Shown: positions 40,317 through 50,000, counted from the stretch's first letter. The stretch is 64,000 bases of DNA from JABFSS01 sp964497975 (GCA_964497975.1 CAZCFO010000001.1:372001-436000); one strand, 5' to 3'. The notes: generated by a model not told the origin, from the sequence alone. Program-made: numbers and translations.

Positions 40317-41126
40317 GGCGCGACTGACATCACCGCCGAGGACCTTCTTCAAACGAAGCCCCCACATCCTCACGATCGTCCACAGATACGGGAGACCGCG
40401 CTTGAAGAGGTGACGGAAGCTTGAACCGGTTTTGGATTCGCCCGCGCGTCGCGGGACGTTTTCGTAGGGAATCTCGATGAACGTGCTCCCCAGAAGAATC
40501 GCGCGGAAGATGAGATCGATGAAGTACTCTCCATAGTCGCCTTTCAGGCGGATGCGGCCGAGGACGTCTTTGCGGATCGCGATGAAGCCGCTCGTGTAAT
40601 CGGTGAATGACGCGAAGAGCGCGTGGCGCAGGAACCAGTTGAGCAGGCGGCTGAGGAGAATGGCCGCCTTGGATTCCTCTCCGCCAAACCACTGCTTTGC
40701 TTCTTTATATTTGCCGCCCGCGACAAAGCGCGATGCGACCGCGATATCGTAGCCCCCTTCGATTTTGGCAAGCAGCTGCGGAATGATGAACGGCGGCATG
40801 GAGAAGTCGCAGTCGAGCCAGACGACGGTGTCGCCCTGCGCAAGATCGATGCCCCGCTGGATGCTCTTGGTGAGCCCGCGGTCCGTGAGGCGGGTTTCGA
40901 TGCGGAGACCGGAAACCGTTCCGGTATTGATGAGCTCTTGAATCAACCGCGACGTGCCATCCGGCGAATTGTCGTCGACCACGATGATCTCGTGCGGCTG
41001 GGTGATTGCCTGATGGATCGCCCTGCAGAGATCCACGATGTTTCCGGCCTCGTTGTAGGTCGGAAGAATCACGGAGACAAGCTGAATGTTATGCCGCTGC
41101 GATGGCGCTGATCTGGTCACAGACAT
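40311..41126 (-). CDS. GT2 family glycosyltransferase (dolichol-phosphate mannosyltransferase-like)
   Basis: 271 residues. GT-A core: VSVILPTYNEAGNIVDLC, IIVVDDNSPDGTSRL, GDTVVWLDCDFSMPP (DxD), then FTDYTSGFIAIRKDVL and EIPYENVPRRAGESKTG, the DPM1-like block. It probably makes a polyprenyl-phosphate sugar, the donor needed by the GT-C enzymes of this locus. A C-terminal amphipathic segment may bind the membrane. It overlaps the aminotransferase gene by 38 bases; the true start could be a few codons later. Confidence 0.87.
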   Translation of the reverse strand: MSVTRSAPSQRHNIQLVSVILPTYNEAGNIVDLCRAIHQAITQPHEIIVVDDNSPDGTSRLIQELINTGTVSGLRIETRLTDRGLTKSIQRGIDLAQGDTVVWLDCDFSMPPFIIPQLLAKIEGGYDIAVASRFVAGGKYKEAKQWFGGEESKAAILLSRLLNWFLRHALFASFTDYTSGFIAIRKDVLGRIRLKGDYGEYFIDLIFRAILLGSTFIEIPYENVPRRAGESKTGSSFRHLFKRGLPYLWTIVRMWGLRLKKVLGGDVSRAS

Positions 41127-42198
41127 AGGTGAGTTGCTCCAATGTTAGCGCTAAACCGGATGGGAGATACAGTCCGCAACGGGCAATCCGTTCCGAGACC
41201 GGGAATGTCTCCTTCGTACCGTAGAGTTTCTGGATGACCGGCTGATGAGCCGACGAGGGGAAGAAATCGCGCGTATCGATTCCCTTCTCCTTGAGCGCGG
41301 TACGGAAGGCGTCGCGGCTGAGCGGGAATTCCTCGGTGACGAGCACGGAGTACATCCAGTACACGTTGGTGGCGTAGTCCTTGGTGACCGGAAGTTGCAG
41401 GCCTTTGATCTTCGCCAGCCGCTTGCCGTACTCCGCCGTCATCCACCGCTTGGTCTTGAGGAAGTCCTCGATCGATTCCAGCTGGCCGAGCCCGCACGCC
41501 GCCTGGATGTTGGTCATGCGGTAGTTGTATCCGACCTCGTCGTGCCAGAACCGCCGCTCGGGCATGTGGCAGAGATCCTTGAGCCTCCGCGCGCGGTCGG
41601 CGAGCGCATCGTCGTCGGTGAGGATCATGCCGCCTTCGCCCGTCGTGATGATCTTGTTCCCGTAGAAACTGAAGCAGCCGAACGTTCCCATCGAGCCGCA
41701 CTTCTTCCCCTTGTACAGCGCCCCGTGCGCCTCCGCCGCGTCCTCGATGACCGGGATCTTGTGTTTCCTGGCAAGCGCCAGCAGCGGATCCATGTCGACG
41801 CTGTGGCCGTAGATGTGCACCGGCATGATGGCCTTTGTTTTCCTGGTGATCTTCGCTTCTATTTTCGACACGTCGATGTTGTAGGTGTCGGGTTCGGCAT
41901 CGACGAAGACCGGCGTCGCGCCCGTGTAGATGACCGAGAAGACCGAGGCGATCATCGTGAAATCGGGGACGATCACCTCGTCGCCGGGGCCGATGCCCAG
42001 GCTCAGCAGCGCGACATGGAGGGCGGCGGTGCCGCTCGTGACCGCGATCCCGTGTTTGACGCCCGCATAGTCCGCGAACGCCTGCTCGAATCTGCCGATG
42101 TACGGACCCGCGGACGACACCCAGCCGGATTCCATCGCGTCGGCGACGTACTTCTTGGCTGCCGGGGTGATGACGGGATCGTTGACGGGTACCTTCAT
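41089..42198 (-). CDS. DegT/DnrJ/EryC1 sugar aminotransferase (perosamine synthase-like)
   Basis: 369 residues. PLP lysine K182 in FSFYGNKIITTGEGG; other family blocks are VTSGTAALHVALLSLGI, VIVPDFTMIASVFSVIYTG, PVIEDAAEAHGALY and GYNYRMTNIQAACG. The FYGNKI context matches GDP-perosamine synthase (Per/RfbE) and related 4-aminotransferases. It would make a 4-amino-4,6-dideoxyhexose from a 4-keto sugar; no matching GDP-mannose dehydratase is in the window, so the precursor may be made elsewhere. Follows the cupin gene by 4 bases. Confidence 0.88.
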   Translation of the reverse strand: MKVPVNDPVITPAAKKYVADAMESGWVSSAGPYIGRFEQAFADYAGVKHGIAVTSGTAALHVALLSLGIGPGDEVIVPDFTMIASVFSVIYTGATPVFVDAEPDTYNIDVSKIEAKITRKTKAIMPVHIYGHSVDMDPLLALARKHKIPVIEDAAEAHGALYKGKKCGSMGTFGCFSFYGNKIITTGEGGMILTDDDALADRARRLKDLCHMPERRFWHDEVGYNYRMTNIQAACGLGQLESIEDFLKTKRWMTAEYGKRLAKIKGLQLPVTKDYATNVYWMYSVLVTEEFPLSRDAFRTALKEKGIDTRDFFPSSAHQPVIQKLYGTKETFPVSERIARCGLYLPSGLALTLEQLTYVCDQISAIAAA

Positions 42199-42202
42199 GG
42201 GA

Positions 42203-42607
42203 TCAGCGGAAGAGTTTCTTCATGGCATCGCCCTCGTACGGGCCCTGCTTCACCTCCACGAGTCTCGTCGGCTCGAGCATCACCAGATGATGGCCTCCGC
42301 GCAGGAAGACGAGAAAGTCCCCGGCGGCGACGACATGCCTGTGGAGCTCGTTCCACTCCTCGTCGAATACGGTGACCTCGGACTTTCCCTTCTCGACGTA
42401 GAGGAATTCCGTCGTGCGCGTGATGGCCGAATGGCGGCCGGGATGCTGGTGCGCCTTGACCTCGTATCCGGCGGGGCGCTCGAAGACGCCCACCTGGAAT
42501 TCATCCGCATTCTGCGTGAAGAACTGCGAGTCTTTCACCTCCGGACGACCGCACACGAAGAGCGCGTAGGTGACGCCGTTTTTGATGACGGGGGTGACCG
42601 GGCTCAT
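42203..42607 (-). CDS. Cupin-fold protein (WxcM/FdtA-like)
   Basis: 134 residues from ATG 42607, which overlaps the GT4 stop as ATGA. A single cupin: VKAHQHPGRHSAITRTTEFLY, VEKGKSEVTVFDEEW, VVAAGDFLVFLRGGHHLVML. Similar small cupins accompany surface-sugar genes; some are ketoisomerases, others have no shown activity. Function here unknown. A longer frame upstream belongs to a shadow of the GT4 gene. Confidence 0.8.
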   Translation of the reverse strand: MSPVTPVIKNGVTYALFVCGRPEVKDSQFFTQNADEFQVGVFERPAGYEVKAHQHPGRHSAITRTTEFLYVEKGKSEVTVFDEEWNELHRHVVAAGDFLVFLRGGHHLVMLEPTRLVEVKQGPYEGDAMKKLFR

Positions 42608-43782
42608 GGCTTCACGGTACCAGAAACCGCATCCAGAATCCTCCGCATCCGTTTCTCCCACGTGTGCTCCGCCGCGACGCGCTTCCCCTCTTCCGCGCGT
42701 CGCGAGGCCTCCTCCGGGCGATCGAGGACATCCGTGATAGCCACGGCGAGATCCGCGGCATCTCCGGGACGGAAGAATGCCACGCTCTTCTCCGAGACGA
42801 CGTCGCGGACGGGCGGGATGTCGGCGCAGACGACGGGCCGGCCCGCGGCGAGATACTCGAAGAGTTTGAGCGGGGAGGTGTCGCGCATGAAATAGGGGTG
42901 ATCGGTCTTGGGTGCGGGATACACGCACACGTCGCAGGCGGCCATGGCCGACGGGACTTCCGCGGCGGTGATGTGGCCCTGGAACCGGATGAGGTCCCCG
43001 GTAAGGCCCCGGTCCGACGCGAGCGCCTGATACGCGGCTTTCCACTTTTCGGGCCCGCCCACGATCCAGAGCAGCGGCAGGGGGCTGCGGGTCCGCAGAC
43101 TCCTATCGGCGAGCGCCTCGATGAGTTCCCGCACGCCCTTCTCGAGCGTCTCCCGCGTGACCAGCGACCCCACGTACCCGATCACTGGGCGGTCGGACGG
43201 CAGTTGCCAGCGGCTCTTCGCGCCGCCGGAGGAGAGGCCGTCGAATTTTTTCCCGTCGACGGCATCCGCTTCCACGATCACGCGGCCGGGCTCCACTCCT
43301 TTGCGGACGAGTTCTTCGCGCATGAGCGACGTGAGGCACACGACCAGGCGGCACCGGTTGAGGAACGGGACGAACAGTTGCGGAAAGCGCGGCAGCGCGT
43401 GCAACTCCATGATCAAGGGGATCCCCGTGCGCAGCAGCGGTCGGAGAAGCAGCGGCGAGCGGGCGTACAGGAGATCCTGGGGGTTGGCTTCCAGGTATTT
43501 CCGGACGCTCTTCCCGTACGACGGCATGCTGGCCGCAAATCCGAGGAACCCGGGAATCAGCTTTGAATGGAACGCGTTGAAGTGCGTCATGCGGACCACG
43601 TTGAGCGCGCGGGAGAGGCCGTAAAAGGATGCCGCGGGATGTTGCGCGGTATCCCCAAACGTCGTACAGAGAACCTCCACCTCATGCCCCAGCCCCGCCA
43701 TCGCGTCGCAGACCTGCGCGATCTGGAAGCCATGCGCCTTCTCGGTGGGGAACCGGCTGTGATTGACGTAGGCGATGCGCAT
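42604..43782 (-). CDS. GT4 family glycosyltransferase
   Basis: 392 residues from ATG 43782 (TATCCT 6 bases upstream excludes the 16-residue extension). GT-B fold: NHSRFPTEKAHGFQIAQVCDAM at the N-terminus, RPVIGYVGSLVTRETLEKGV and the E-x7-E loop SPLKLFEYLAAGRPVVCAD. It heads the operon GT4, cupin, aminotransferase, GT2. Donor unknown. Confidence 0.87.
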   Translation of the reverse strand: MRIAYVNHSRFPTEKAHGFQIAQVCDAMAGLGHEVEVLCTTFGDTAQHPAASFYGLSRALNVVRMTHFNAFHSKLIPGFLGFAASMPSYGKSVRKYLEANPQDLLYARSPLLLRPLLRTGIPLIMELHALPRFPQLFVPFLNRCRLVVCLTSLMREELVRKGVEPGRVIVEADAVDGKKFDGLSSGGAKSRWQLPSDRPVIGYVGSLVTRETLEKGVRELIEALADRSLRTRSPLPLLWIVGGPEKWKAAYQALASDRGLTGDLIRFQGHITAAEVPSAMAACDVCVYPAPKTDHPYFMRDTSPLKLFEYLAAGRPVVCADIPPVRDVVSEKSVAFFRPGDAADLAVAITDVLDRPEEASRRAEEGKRVAAEHTWEKRMRRILDAVSGTVKP

Positions 43783-43788
43783 GGAGAA

Positions 43789-43794
43789 AGGATA
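43789..43794 (-). promoter_or_regulatory. Leaderless-type -10 TATCCT
   Basis: TATCCT, 6 bases, ATG (43782). It fixes the start of the GT4 gene and drives a four-gene operon. Confidence 0.5.
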
Positions 43795-43884
43795 TCGGAT
43801 AGCGGCGCAGCCAAACACCCGATTAGGCAAGGACGCACAAGGGAGGAGTGATATTTGCAGGACGAAGCCGTATCATCCCTGCCG

Positions 43885-45696
43885 ATGATGGATTGGATGA
43901 TTGTGCGGCAGAAAGCAGACTCTCTCCTGCGAAACCGGTGGGTGATGTTCTACGCGCTGGGGGTTGCGGGCATCGCTCTGGCATTCTGCCTCAACGCCCT
44001 GCTGGACATGCTCGCCTTCGAGGCGCGCGGTCCCATGAACGGCGACGCGTTTATTTATCTGACGATGGGGCGTGGCATCCTCAACGGACTCTCGCCGTAC
44101 CTGGAGCTGTTCGAATCCAAGCCTCCCGGGGTGTTCTCGATTATGGCACTCTCGCTCGCGCTGACGGGCACGGAGGCGGTCGCGCGTTGGATATCGATTC
44201 TGCTGCTCTTCTCGATGCCGGTCCTGCTCGCTCTATGGATGTGGAAACGCGGAACGGCCCTGCGCTTCCCGATGCCGCGGCTCGCGCTTGGCACCGTGTT
44301 CGGGGCGCTCACGGGCGGCCTGCTTGCGCTCCGGCTGGAGCAGATCGCCGGAAGCGTGCAGACGGAAGGTTTCGGCGCGGGTTTCGGATTCCTCTACGTG
44401 CTGGTGATCCTCTGGGACCGGGAACGGTGGCGCCCCTGGAAAACCGCGGCGGCGGCGGTCGCGATGATGCTCGCGCTGTTCATGAAGGAACCGTTCGTTC
44501 TGGCATTCGCCGCGATCGCCCTGCTCGTCGACCGCCATCCGCGGGAGTATCTGCGGCATCTGATCATTCCCGGACTGATCGCGGGAGGACTGCTGCTGCT
44601 CGTATTGCTCGTGACGGGGTGGTGGCGGGGGTATTTTGAGCACTACCTGCCGGCGATGATCGAACAGCGGATCACCGGAAGCCAGCCCGGAGACTTCCCG
44701 CTGCTTTTCCGGGCATTGTGGACCGACCGCTTTTACAACGGCCTGACGATGTATTCGCCCATTCCCCTTCTCGGACCGGTGCTGCTGGGATGCCTGTTCA
44801 TCACGCTGCTGCGCAGGGGCTCACGCCACGGGTGGCTCAATGCCCTCCTCCTGACGGCCGCGGTGCTGCTGACCGCCCGGAGCGTGGCGTTTCCCGGAAT
44901 ACTCCGCCTGCTCAAAAACTCCCTCCAGGCGGGGGGCGTGCCGCCGGGCGAATATTGGATGGTTGACCAGTACCGTCACTGGATCTACTGGATCTGCGCC
45001 GAACTGGTTCTCACTGCCGCGGTATTGGGCGGCATCCTGTGGCGGCGGCCGCGCATGATCATGGATGTCGCCGCGGGCGTCGCCGCGATCGTGCTGCTGT
45101 GCCTGGCGTTCGGCATCGGCAATTACACGGGCAACGATGCCGCGTTCCCCTTCCCCGCGTATGCGGCAGTGGCGATGATCTTCCTGGAATGGACGTTTCT
45201 GCGGGACGGGCAGTCTGTTGTTTCAGCTCTCCAGAAAGTGGCTGGCGCCGTAACGGCGATACTCATCGTCATCGCAATGGTGACGTTCCAGCCGGTGCCG
45301 CAATCGACGCGCGACCAGTTCTTCGGAGAACGCGAAAGCTACCTGCCGTTCTCCCGGTGGCTCGACGGGTTGCTGGAAGCCTGCGACAACCCCCCGTACT
45401 ACTGGCACGGCGGACAGCCGGCGATGGCGTACGCGAAGCAATCGCCCACGGGCCCGATCTTCACGCCGTATTTCCACGACTATCTGACACTGCAGCACCC
45501 GCTGTACCTGGAGACGTATGACCATCTCCGCCGCAATGTGCAGATCCTCCTCGTGCGGCCGCTGAAGTACGAGGGCGAGCCGCCCATTCCGGCGGACATT
45601 CTCGCGCTCTTCGGGCCCGACGCTCCGGCGTGCGCATCACGGGCGGGAGCGCCGCCCATCGAGGACGTGCAGGTGCTGTTCCGCAAAAATCCCTGA
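43885..45696 (+). CDS. GT-C membrane glycosyltransferase (ArnT/PMT-like)
   Basis: 603 residues with about 11-12 membrane spans and a soluble C-terminal part (about 475-603). First external loop: GDAFIYLTMGRGI then SPYLELFESKPP, shared with the cut gene at 1-1029. The D of 'GDA' is where GT-C enzymes carry the catalytic Asp. Probably transfers a sugar from a polyprenyl phosphate on the outer face. Start ATG 43885 lies 8 bases after TATCAT; ATG 43888 is also possible. Confidence 0.83.
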   Translation: MMDWMIVRQKADSLLRNRWVMFYALGVAGIALAFCLNALLDMLAFEARGPMNGDAFIYLTMGRGILNGLSPYLELFESKPPGVFSIMALSLALTGTEAVARWISILLLFSMPVLLALWMWKRGTALRFPMPRLALGTVFGALTGGLLALRLEQIAGSVQTEGFGAGFGFLYVLVILWDRERWRPWKTAAAAVAMMLALFMKEPFVLAFAAIALLVDRHPREYLRHLIIPGLIAGGLLLLVLLVTGWWRGYFEHYLPAMIEQRITGSQPGDFPLLFRALWTDRFYNGLTMYSPIPLLGPVLLGCLFITLLRRGSRHGWLNALLLTAAVLLTARSVAFPGILRLLKNSLQAGGVPPGEYWMVDQYRHWIYWICAELVLTAAVLGGILWRRPRMIMDVAAGVAAIVLLCLAFGIGNYTGNDAAFPFPAYAAVAMIFLEWTFLRDGQSVVSALQKVAGAVTAILIVIAMVTFQPVPQSTRDQFFGERESYLPFSRWLDGLLEACDNPPYYWHGGQPAMAYAKQSPTGPIFTPYFHDYLTLQHPLYLETYDHLRRNVQILLVRPLKYEGEPPIPADILALFGPDAPACASRAGAPPIEDVQVLFRKNP

Positions 45697-45703
45697 GCGT
45701 CTG

Positions 45704-45709
45704 TATACT
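45704..45709 (+). promoter_or_regulatory. Leaderless-type -10 TATACT
   Basis: TATACT, 6 bases, ATG (45716). Confidence 0.55.
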
Positions 45710-45715
45710 TGAACC

Positions 45716-47110
45716 ATGCACCGCCTGCGCAGAAACGTTCCGGAGCTTGCCATTGCGCTCATCGCGCTGTTCTTCACGTTCCGCGAGCTCGGCACGTTCC
45801 CCCGATCGTGGCTCGACGAAGGCCTGTTCATCATGACCGCGAAATGGATCGCGGCCGGCCACGGCTACGGAATCCCCCTGCTGGAGAACGTGTGGAATTA
45901 TCCGTACTTCCTCGCCGTCGGCCCGACGATCATCCTGCCGTCCGCGCTTTCCATCAAACTCCTCGGATTGTCGGTGGCGGCGGCGCGCGTGCCGATGACC
46001 CTGTATCTGCTCGGCAGCTGCGCGGCCATGTACGCGTTCACCCGGAGAGTCTCCGGTCAGAACGCCGCCCGCTGGTCGACCCTGCTGCTGGTCACGCTTT
46101 CCGCGTTCGTGAACACGGGCAAGCCGGTGCTGGGCGAAGTGCCGGCGTTCTTTTTTCTGATGCTCGGCTTCATCGCGTGGGAGCGGCTGCGCGGACCGTG
46201 GAAACAGGGGGTTTTGAGCGGCGTCTTTTTCGGGCTGTCGATCCTGACCAAGCTCACCTTCGGCCTGATTCTCCCCGCCCTCGGCATCGCCGGGATCGCC
46301 GCCATCGCGAAAAAAGACTGGAAGGCGGCGGTATCGCTGACGATCAGTGGAATGGCGGCTGTTCTCGTGTATCTGCCGTGGCGCCTGCTTGAAATCGCGC
46401 ACACTCCCGCGGGAAGCCTGACGAGCGAGATCGGCGAATCCATCTTCGGCAGCGGCGAACTGCCGCTGTTCAACGTGCTTCTCAATAACCGCGGGATTCT
46501 TCTGGGGCTCCCCTTCCTGACCTTCGCTCTCATGTCCGCGCTGGGATTGGCCGGGGTCTGGTGGCGCCGCACGAACGTGACGAGGACGGGCCGGATCGCC
46601 ATCACCGCTCTTCCGCTGCTCTTCCTTCTCTATTACCTCGGCAGCTACGGCTGGTACCGGCATCTGCTCCCCGGGCATCTGCTGCTGCTCGCATTCGTCC
46701 CGGCGGGCTCGGACCGCATCCTCGGCAAGCGCCTTGCCGCGGGCCTGCTGCTGGCCATCGCCGCCGCGCAGGGGGTCTGGCAGCTCGACCACCGCGGGGC
46801 GGGGCTGAGCACCGCGCTGCAGGAGACGGTCCACATCCTGGAAACGGAGGAGCGCGATACCGACATGATCATCGACGCCGCGGAAGTGTTCGGACAACTG
46901 CGCGAAAATCCCCATTGGCTGTACCTGATTCCCGACAACGTCTCGCCCACAATGCCTCCGGTGTTCCGCACCCTCACCGAACGCCAGAAATGTTTCGCGC
47001 TGCTCACGCGTCTCGCGCCCGAAGAAGCGGAACGGCTTGGAGAACGGGTGCGCAGAATCGGCGGGTATCACCTGGTGGAACCGCCTCCCGAGTGCGGCCG
47101 TAGGGTATGA
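45716..47110 (+). CDS. GT-C membrane glycosyltransferase
   Basis: 464 residues, about ten membrane spans. N-terminal loop FPRSWLDEGLFIMTAKWIAAG carries the Asp-Glu pair (DE) typical of the first loop of ArnT/PMT enzymes. GKPVLGEVPAFFFLMLGF and the tail (LTRLAPEEAERLGERVRRIGG) follow. Acts on the outer face with a lipid-phosphate donor; specificity unknown. The next gene's -10 overlaps its stop. Confidence 0.83.
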   Translation: MHRLRRNVPELAIALIALFFTFRELGTFPRSWLDEGLFIMTAKWIAAGHGYGIPLLENVWNYPYFLAVGPTIILPSALSIKLLGLSVAAARVPMTLYLLGSCAAMYAFTRRVSGQNAARWSTLLLVTLSAFVNTGKPVLGEVPAFFFLMLGFIAWERLRGPWKQGVLSGVFFGLSILTKLTFGLILPALGIAGIAAIAKKDWKAAVSLTISGMAAVLVYLPWRLLEIAHTPAGSLTSEIGESIFGSGELPLFNVLLNNRGILLGLPFLTFALMSALGLAGVWWRRTNVTRTGRIAITALPLLFLLYYLGSYGWYRHLLPGHLLLLAFVPAGSDRILGKRLAAGLLLAIAAAQGVWQLDHRGAGLSTALQETVHILETEERDTDMIIDAAEVFGQLRENPHWLYLIPDNVSPTMPPVFRTLTERQKCFALLTRLAPEEAERLGERVRRIGGYHLVEPPPECGRRV

Positions 47111-47111
47111 T
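47106..47111 (+). promoter_or_regulatory. Leaderless-type -10 TATGAT overlapping a stop codon
   Basis: TATGAT, 6 bases, ATG (47118). Its TGA is the stop of the upstream GT-C gene. Confidence 0.55.
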
Positions 47112-47117
47112 GCGCGC

Positions 47118-47513
47118 ATGAAGCGCCTCTACCACCGCGTCCGTCCGATGGTTCCCCAGATGTTCCGCTACCTGATGAGCGGGGGGAGCGCGGCGTTCCT
47201 GCAGCTCGGCAGCTTCAAGCTGATGGAGTGGGTGGGCGTCTGGTATCTCACGGCGACGATCATCAGCGGAGCGATCGGGTTCGTGAGCGCTTTCACATTC
47301 CACAAATATTTCGTCTTCAGGAAAAAGGAGAACACGGCGTCGCACGGCGTCCGGTACGTCATTTTGCAGTCCGTGAACGCCGTGGCGCAGATCGGCATCG
47401 TGTACCTGCTTGTGGAATTCGCGGGCGTCGACCCCTTCATCGCGAACATCCTTTCGATCGGCGTCGTGGTGAGCTGGAATTTCTTCCTCTATAAATTCTT
47501 CGTCTATGTCTAA
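47118..47513 (+). CDS. GtrA-family membrane protein
   Basis: 131 residues, four membrane spans (MSGGSAAFLQLGSFKLM, TATIISGAIGFVSAFTFHKYFVF, ILQSVNAVAQIGIVYLLVEF, NILSIGVVVSWNFFLYKFFVY). The FHKYFVFR and NFFLYKFFVY patterns are diagnostic of GtrA. These proteins are thought to help move or present polyprenyl-phosphate sugars to GT-C enzymes, which fits its two neighbours. It overlaps the GT2 gene by 8 bases. Confidence 0.9.
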   Translation: MKRLYHRVRPMVPQMFRYLMSGGSAAFLQLGSFKLMEWVGVWYLTATIISGAIGFVSAFTFHKYFVFRKKENTASHGVRYVILQSVNAVAQIGIVYLLVEFAGVDPFIANILSIGVVVSWNFFLYKFFVYV

Positions 47514-48324
47514 GCTTCCGGTCAGCGTCCATGTTCTCACGTGGAATTCCGCGCAAACGCTGGAACGGTGCCTGGAGAGCGTCCGCGACTGCGCGGAGAT
47601 CCTGGTGATCGACGGCGGCAGTACGGACCGGACGGCGGAGATTGCCGCGCGCTTCGGCGCCAGAATGATCCCGCAGCGCTTTCCGGGAGCGCAGGGGAAA
47701 CCTCTCGCGGATTTTGCGGCCGCCCGGAACGCAGGCCTGCAGCATGCGGGACAGCCGTGGATCCTGTGTCTGGACAGCGACGAAGTGCTGTCGGCCGACG
47801 GGCTGGAGGAGATCCGCCGCATCGCCCTGCCGGACGGCCCCCCGGCCGCGTACTGGGTCCCGCGCATCTACCGGCTGGATGACGGAAGGCTGGTGACGCA
47901 TGCATCCACCTACCCCAACCGCCGCATCTATTTCTTCCACCGGGACGCGGTCGGGGGATGGGAAAAGCCCGTACATGAGCGCGTGAAGCTGAAGCCCGGA
48001 ATACCGACGGCCGTCCTGAGGCACGGAAGCATCGCCCCGCTCGCGCCGCTCAGCATTTTCACCAGCAAGCTCGCGCAGTACCTGCGGATCGAGGCGGAGC
48101 AGTCGCGGGGGAAAGGATGGAGGCACTGGCTGCGGCGGCTCGCGCATACCGCGCGCTCGCGGCTGATCGGCATCATCCGGATCGCCTGGATCCGGGCACG
48201 GTTCTGGACGGGCACGCCCGGAATGGTGCCCTTGCCCTGGAACTACGAAACCGTCCGCTTCTGGTACGCATGGAAGCTCGTGGTGATGACCTGCCCGCTC
48301 TTCCAGAACCGGCGGTCAGCGTGA
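47506..48324 (+). CDS. GT2 family glycosyltransferase (WaaE/KdtX-like)
   Basis: 272 residues. VSVHVLTWNSAQTLERCLESV, ILVIDGGSTDRTAEIA, WILCLDSDEVLSADGLEE (DxD) and GGWEKPVHERV mark the WaaE-like GT2 branch, which adds glucose or heptose to core-type glycans. A basic C-terminus with a possible amphipathic helix follows. It ends in a 9-base overlap with the converging gene at 48316. Confidence 0.87.
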   Translation: MSKLPVSVHVLTWNSAQTLERCLESVRDCAEILVIDGGSTDRTAEIAARFGARMIPQRFPGAQGKPLADFAAARNAGLQHAGQPWILCLDSDEVLSADGLEEIRRIALPDGPPAAYWVPRIYRLDDGRLVTHASTYPNRRIYFFHRDAVGGWEKPVHERVKLKPGIPTAVLRHGSIAPLAPLSIFTSKLAQYLRIEAEQSRGKGWRHWLRRLAHTARSRLIGIIRIAWIRARFWTGTPGMVPLPWNYETVRFWYAWKLVVMTCPLFQNRRSA

Positions 48325-49953
48325 CGGAAGGCTCCAGAGCGACCATCCGCTCCCGCTGCCGGTTTTTTGAAGCGCGATGTCCAGTCGACCGAGATTCCAT
48401 TCCGGGTGCCGCTGCTCATCCCAGAGGATCGCCTGCACGCCGAACCGGGCGAGAGCCGCTGAGGGATCCCGGTCGACGGCCGCGCATGCGGTTTCGACCA
48501 GACGGACCTCCTCCGTCCGCACGGACGGATCGTCCCGGAATGCCCGTTCCGCTGCCGGATAGATGAGAGGATGGGTCGTCGCGATGGAGCGCTGTCCGGG
48601 ATCCAGGGGGAGCTGCGTGAGGCAGTAGCGCCGTGCGAGCTCGTCGTGCGTCATGAGCGCGTTCTGGAGGTAGACCGTGTAGACCACGTCATGCCGCGTG
48701 GAGCCCGCGAGGAAGAGCGACGTCTGGGGATCGCTGAGAATCCGCATCCGCGGCAGCGCGTCGAGGGCCGGAAGCAGCGTCGATAAATGCTGTTCCCCGA
48801 ACCGGTCCGCGCGGACGCGGTACTGGCTCATCACATGGCGCCCGTCCCATGCGAGACCGCAGAGATAGACGGCGGCTGCCGCGCCGGCGAGAAGGGCGGG
48901 GCGGGAGCGGAGGGTGAGCGCGAAAAGAAGAACGCCGACCGCGGCGGCGGCGAGGCTGAAGAGGTAATGAGAGACGAAATCGAAGACGACGCCGTGCAAC
49001 GCCTGCTGGTGGATGACGATGAATGCCGTGACGATGGTGATGACGGCATACCGGTGCCTGCGCGCCTGCACGGGCCGCACGATGCCCTCAGCCAGGACGC
49101 CCGCGACCATTGCCGCGAAGAGGGCGCTGTAAACCCAGGACTCGGGCATATGCGAAAACCGCATGCCGCTGCGGAATTGCGCAAATGCATACAGCGGATG
49201 CTGCAGCACCCGAGACAGCTCCGGGAGCGCCGGCAGCGTCGCCAGGAGCGCGGTGACGCCGAATGCCAGGAGCGCCAGCACGCGGTGGCGCGCGCCCGGG
49301 GTCCGGCGGCGCAGCCACGCCGCTCCTTCGAGCAGGAAGAGAATCCCGAACCACGCCCATCCGAACGTCCATCCCCAGAAGTACGCCCCCGTGAGCAGAC
49401 CGAGCGCCATGCCTCCCAGCAGGCCGAAGATGAACCGGCGCTCGAGGCCAGCGATGATGCCCGTCAGCGCGAGGAGGAGAAGCAGAAAGCTGTCGCGCTG
49501 CTGCACCGGCCGGTTGAGCGAATACATCTCGATGAGAACGAAGAGCAGCGCACCCGCGTATGCGAAGCGCCGCGGGAATCCGCAGAGAAGAAAAAAGACT
49601 GTTAAAAGGAGAAAGACGAGAGGAGGCGTCACGGAGTCCATCGCCTGCTGCACCGCTGGGGCATGCCAGCCGGACCAACGGAAGACGGTTCCCTCCAGTT
49701 GCTCCAGAAAAGCGGGATTGGCACTGACGATGCGCGAGTCTCCGACAATGGCCTCCGCGGACTGCTCCGGGCGGCCCGCGAGCGCCTCCTCCACGCGCGC
49801 AAGATAGAGGTGCTCATCGGAATTGAGGTGCACGGGAATCCCCTGCGAACGCGGGTCGGACCGGTGCAGCCATTGGGGGATCTGCATGACGACGGCGATC
49901 GCGAGCATCGTCAGCAGCAGCGCGGATCGCCAGGAACGGGATGAAGCACGCAT
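48316..49953 (-). CDS. Polytopic membrane protein, probable GT-C glycosyltransferase
   Basis: 545 residues from ATG 49953 (TAGCGT lies 7 bases upstream; a GTG three codons earlier lies within that box's downstream bases). About 12 spans. The first loop reads HLNSDEHLYLARVEEAL, with a D-E pair as in GT-C enzymes; a soluble tail (about 410-545) follows with no known domain. Donor and acceptor unknown. Confidence 0.8.
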   Translation of the reverse strand: MRASSRSWRSALLLTMLAIAVVMQIPQWLHRSDPRSQGIPVHLNSDEHLYLARVEEALAGRPEQSAEAIVGDSRIVSANPAFLEQLEGTVFRWSGWHAPAVQQAMDSVTPPLVFLLLTVFFLLCGFPRRFAYAGALLFVLIEMYSLNRPVQQRDSFLLLLLALTGIIAGLERRFIFGLLGGMALGLLTGAYFWGWTFGWAWFGILFLLEGAAWLRRRTPGARHRVLALLAFGVTALLATLPALPELSRVLQHPLYAFAQFRSGMRFSHMPESWVYSALFAAMVAGVLAEGIVRPVQARRHRYAVITIVTAFIVIHQQALHGVVFDFVSHYLFSLAAAAVGVLLFALTLRSRPALLAGAAAAVYLCGLAWDGRHVMSQYRVRADRFGEQHLSTLLPALDALPRMRILSDPQTSLFLAGSTRHDVVYTVYLQNALMTHDELARRYCLTQLPLDPGQRSIATTHPLIYPAAERAFRDDPSVRTEEVRLVETACAAVDRDPSAALARFGVQAILWDEQRHPEWNLGRLDIALQKTGSGSGWSLWSLPSR

Positions 49954-49988
49954 GGAGGCCACGCTACACGGGGAAGAGGCCCTCCGCT

Positions 49989-49994
49989 ACACTC
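49989..49994 (+). promoter_or_regulatory. Leaderless-type -10 TACACT
   Basis: TACACT, 6 bases, ATG (50001). It rules out the upstream in-frame extension through the divergent gene. Confidence 0.55.
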
Positions 49995-50000
49995 CACGCA

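Noticed and set aside
45461..47119. 552-residue minus-strand frame
   Set aside because: Antisense to a clear GT-C membrane protein; no domain.
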